7,794 nt of DNA from NCBI GenBank assembly GCA_900757285.1, contig CAAENI010000227.1, positions 1-7,794 of the forward strand. The letters run 5' to 3'. The translations under genes were made by a program, and so were the position numbers. The notes below the pieces were generated by a model that did not search any database, was not told the origin of the DNA, and was given only the letters and a program-made list of their open reading frames with translations. Source of the DNA: an uncultured Collinsella sp. (lineage in GTDB: Bacteria > Actinomycetota > Coriobacteriia > Coriobacteriales > Coriobacteriaceae). Below, piece by piece: positions 7,191 to 7,794 of this stretch. Position 1 is the stretch's first letter. Every line of letters begins with the position of its first letter.

Positions 7191-7206
7191 CGTTTCATGT
7201 GAAACA
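7191..7206. promoter_or_regulatory. parS-like ParB binding site
   Basis: CGTTTCATGTGAAACA matches the bacterial parS consensus TGTTTCACGTGAAACA at 14 of 16 positions. The two differences are the first base and the eighth base. The site lies 19 bases after the rlmN stop and about 430 bp from the end of parB, which fits the usual clustering of parS near parAB. The ParB protein would nucleate on it, spread, and load the SMC complex for chromosome segregation. Function is inferred from the match and the location. Confidence 0.72.
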
Positions 7207-7208
7207 TG

Positions 7209-7250
7209 AACGACCCCGGTTGCAGAATATGCAAGCGGGGTCGTTTCATT
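7209..7250 (+). terminator. Rho-independent terminator of rlmN
   Basis: Arms at 7209-7224 and 7230-7245 pair over 16 bp with a single G-G mismatch (7219 with 7235), closing a five-base loop. The stem is GC-rich in the middle and is followed by TTTCATTTATT, giving a U-rich tail on the plus strand. It starts 37 bases after the rlmN stop and directly abuts the parS-like site. Confidence 0.85.
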
Positions 7251-7265
7251 TATTGACCTTAATTT

Positions 7266-7305
7266 TGAATCAGCTGCTACGATTATGAATCAGCTGCCAC
7301 TGGTC
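7266..7305. repeat. Two tandem 20-bp units with a shared TGAATCAGCTGCYAC core
   Basis: TGAATCAGCTGCTAC (7266-7280) recurs as TGAATCAGCTGCCAC (7286-7300), with 14 of 15 bases identical at an exact 20-bp period. Each core contains the palindrome CAGCTG. The first eight bases occur once more at 7343-7350, in the loop and first arm bases of the next terminator. A spacing of about two helical turns would suit a dimeric protein binding site, but no binding protein can be assigned. Confidence 0.6.
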
Positions 7306-7309
7306 TCAA

Positions 7310-7327
7310 TTATTACGGCCATAATAA
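7310..7327. repeat. 18-bp near-perfect palindrome
   Basis: TTATTACGGCCATAATAA reads the same on both strands except for one base pair (C7316 against A7321). It lies between the 20-bp repeats and the minus-strand terminator, and its right half forms the U-rich tail of that terminator. It could be an operator or simply part of the terminator region. Confidence 0.45.
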
Positions 7328-7362
7328 GGGGTCCTTGTCTCGTGAATCAGACAAGGACCCCT
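7322..7362 (-). terminator. Strong hairpin terminator of the parB-small protein unit
   Basis: Arms at 7327-7340 and 7349-7362 form a perfect 14-bp stem with an eight-base loop. Read on the minus strand, the stem is followed by TATTAT, a modest U-rich tail, and it lies 28 bases beyond the stop of the small membrane protein. On the plus strand the stem is followed by CAAAATTT, so it may also stop readthrough from rlmN. Confidence 0.8.
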
Positions 7363-7390
7363 CAAAATTTACTGAGTATTTGTTAGGTAC

Positions 7391-7645
7391 CTAATAGCCC
7401 ACATTTTCCCATTGGTTGCTAACCCAACCTTGATTAATCTTGGGATTCTTCGTTACCTGAGCAGTTCGCATAGCAACATCTTCTGTCATAACATCCATTT
7501 TCTTCTTGGACGTATCGACGATATCTTGCGCACCACGAAGCAAACGACCTCGGAGCTCATCGTCTGTCGCGATTTTATAGCCAGCAAAGGCACCAGCCGC
7601 GACAGTCGTCGCCAATGCAATCGCAGTTAAAATCTTATTCCTCAT
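7391..7645 (-). CDS. Small membrane-anchored protein of unknown function downstream of parB
   Basis: An 84-residue protein that I do not recognise. Residues about 4-25 form a hydrophobic Ala/Thr/Gly-rich segment after the basic start MRNK, so a single N-terminal membrane anchor or uncleaved signal is likely. The following part (27-66) is charged and probably helical, and the C-terminus is rich in Trp, Asn and Tyr (GWVSNQWENVGY, 73-84). This layout recalls small YtxH-like membrane proteins, but the similarity is one of shape only. The ATG at 7645 is preferred over an upstream in-frame TTG at 7663, because AAGGAG lies six bases before the ATG and would be inside the longer version. The start lies within parB, an 11-bp overlap, so the two are co-transcribed and probably co-translated. 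Base composition is more AT-rich than in the genes to the left. Confidence 0.8.
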   Translation of the reverse strand: MRNKILTAIALATTVAAGAFAGYKIATDDELRGRLLRGAQDIVDTSKKKMDVMTEDVAMRTAQVTKNPKINQGWVSNQWENVGY

Positions 7646-7794
7646 CTTGGTCTCCTTGATCAAACTGAATCATTTCACCAAGAATACGAGAGAGTTCTTC
7701 CTCGTCTTTAAACTCAATCTCGATCTTATTCTTTCCACGCGAGCTCTTCACACGCACGTTGGTATTAAAAACCTGACGAAGCACGCGGGCAGCC
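7635..7794 (-). CDS. parB: Chromosome partitioning protein ParB, C-terminal part
   Basis: The last 52 codons and the TAA stop of a gene that enters from the right. The residues RVLRQVFNTNVRVKSS followed by KNKIEIEFKDEEELSRIL match the C-terminal dimerisation domain of chromosomal ParB/Spo0J, in which a helix precedes a basic strand pair and a final helix. ParB is a CTP-dependent clamp that loads at parS and slides along DNA, working with ParA and SMC to segregate chromosomes. An acidic tail (QGDQDEE) ends the protein. The N-terminal nuclease-like and helix-turn-helix domains lie outside the window. The nearby parS-like site and the following small gene, overlapped by 11 bp, support this reading. 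The identity as ParB is fairly firm despite the short length. Confidence 0.85.
   Translation of the reverse strand, partial: AARVLRQVFNTNVRVKSSRGKNKIEIEFKDEEELSRILGEMIQFDQGDQDEE
7652..7657 (-). promoter_or_regulatory. Shine-Dalgarno sequence within parB that fixes the small-protein start
   Basis: AAGGAG on the minus strand lies six bases upstream of the ATG at 7645 and within the last codons of parB. Its position excludes the earlier TTG codon as the main start. Confidence 0.75.

Noticed and set aside
7266..7350. CRISPR array or mobile element end
   Set aside because: There are only two full repeat units without spacers, no cas genes, no transposase and no target duplication.
7391..7663. 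Longer version of the small protein starting at TTG 7663
   Set aside because: The extra codons contain the Shine-Dalgarno sequence for the ATG at 7645, so the shorter 84-residue form is favoured.

Overview
The window looks like ordinary chromosome from a GC-rich actinobacterium. The best guess is class Coriobacteriia, close to Collinsella. This is inference from protein style, codon use and gene set; no marker here fixes the genus. There are no mobile elements, CRISPR arrays, rRNA or tRNA genes that I can see. The presence of parB and a parS-like site suggests, but does not prove, that the region is not far from the replication origin.

Layout, left to right. (1) The first 19 codons of an unidentified gene run leftward off the window (1-59, minus). 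(2) A 198-bp divergent intergenic region follows. (3) Two overlapping plus-strand genes encode HTH-WYL-WCX transcriptional regulators (258-1280 and 1267-2184). Their arrangement resembles the PafB/PafC pair that controls the LexA-independent DNA-damage response in actinobacteria. (4) Facing them on the minus strand is a two-gene unit: ddl (D-alanine--D-alanine ligase, 6034 to 5069), then a 964-residue DinG-family protein (5075 to 2181). The latter joins a DEDDh 3'-5' exonuclease to an XPD-like helicase that keeps four candidate Fe-S cysteines. The dinG and second WYL genes end tail to tail, with their stop codons interlocked over 4 bp. (5) rlmN (6120-7172, plus) diverges from ddl across 85 bp. 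(6) A dense 218-bp convergent spacer (7173-7390) holds a parS-like 16-mer, a terminator for rlmN, two 20-bp direct repeat units, an 18-bp near-palindrome and a strong hairpin terminating the opposite strand. (7) On the minus strand, the C-terminal 52 codons of parB overlap a small membrane-anchored protein of unknown function (84 residues).

How the genes may work together. Ddl supplies the D-Ala-D-Ala dipeptide for peptidoglycan, RlmN methylates 23S rRNA and tRNA, and ParB with parS segregates chromosomes. DinG and the WYL pair are plausibly linked through DNA damage: the pair would sense or activate, and the helicase-nuclease would process DNA. That link rests on family knowledge and adjacency only. 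I found no clearly new multi-gene system. The items most worth checking are the PafBC-like pair beside dinG, the nuclease-helicase fusion with an apparently intact Fe-S motif, the parS-like site with its nearby repeats, and the small protein coupled to parB.
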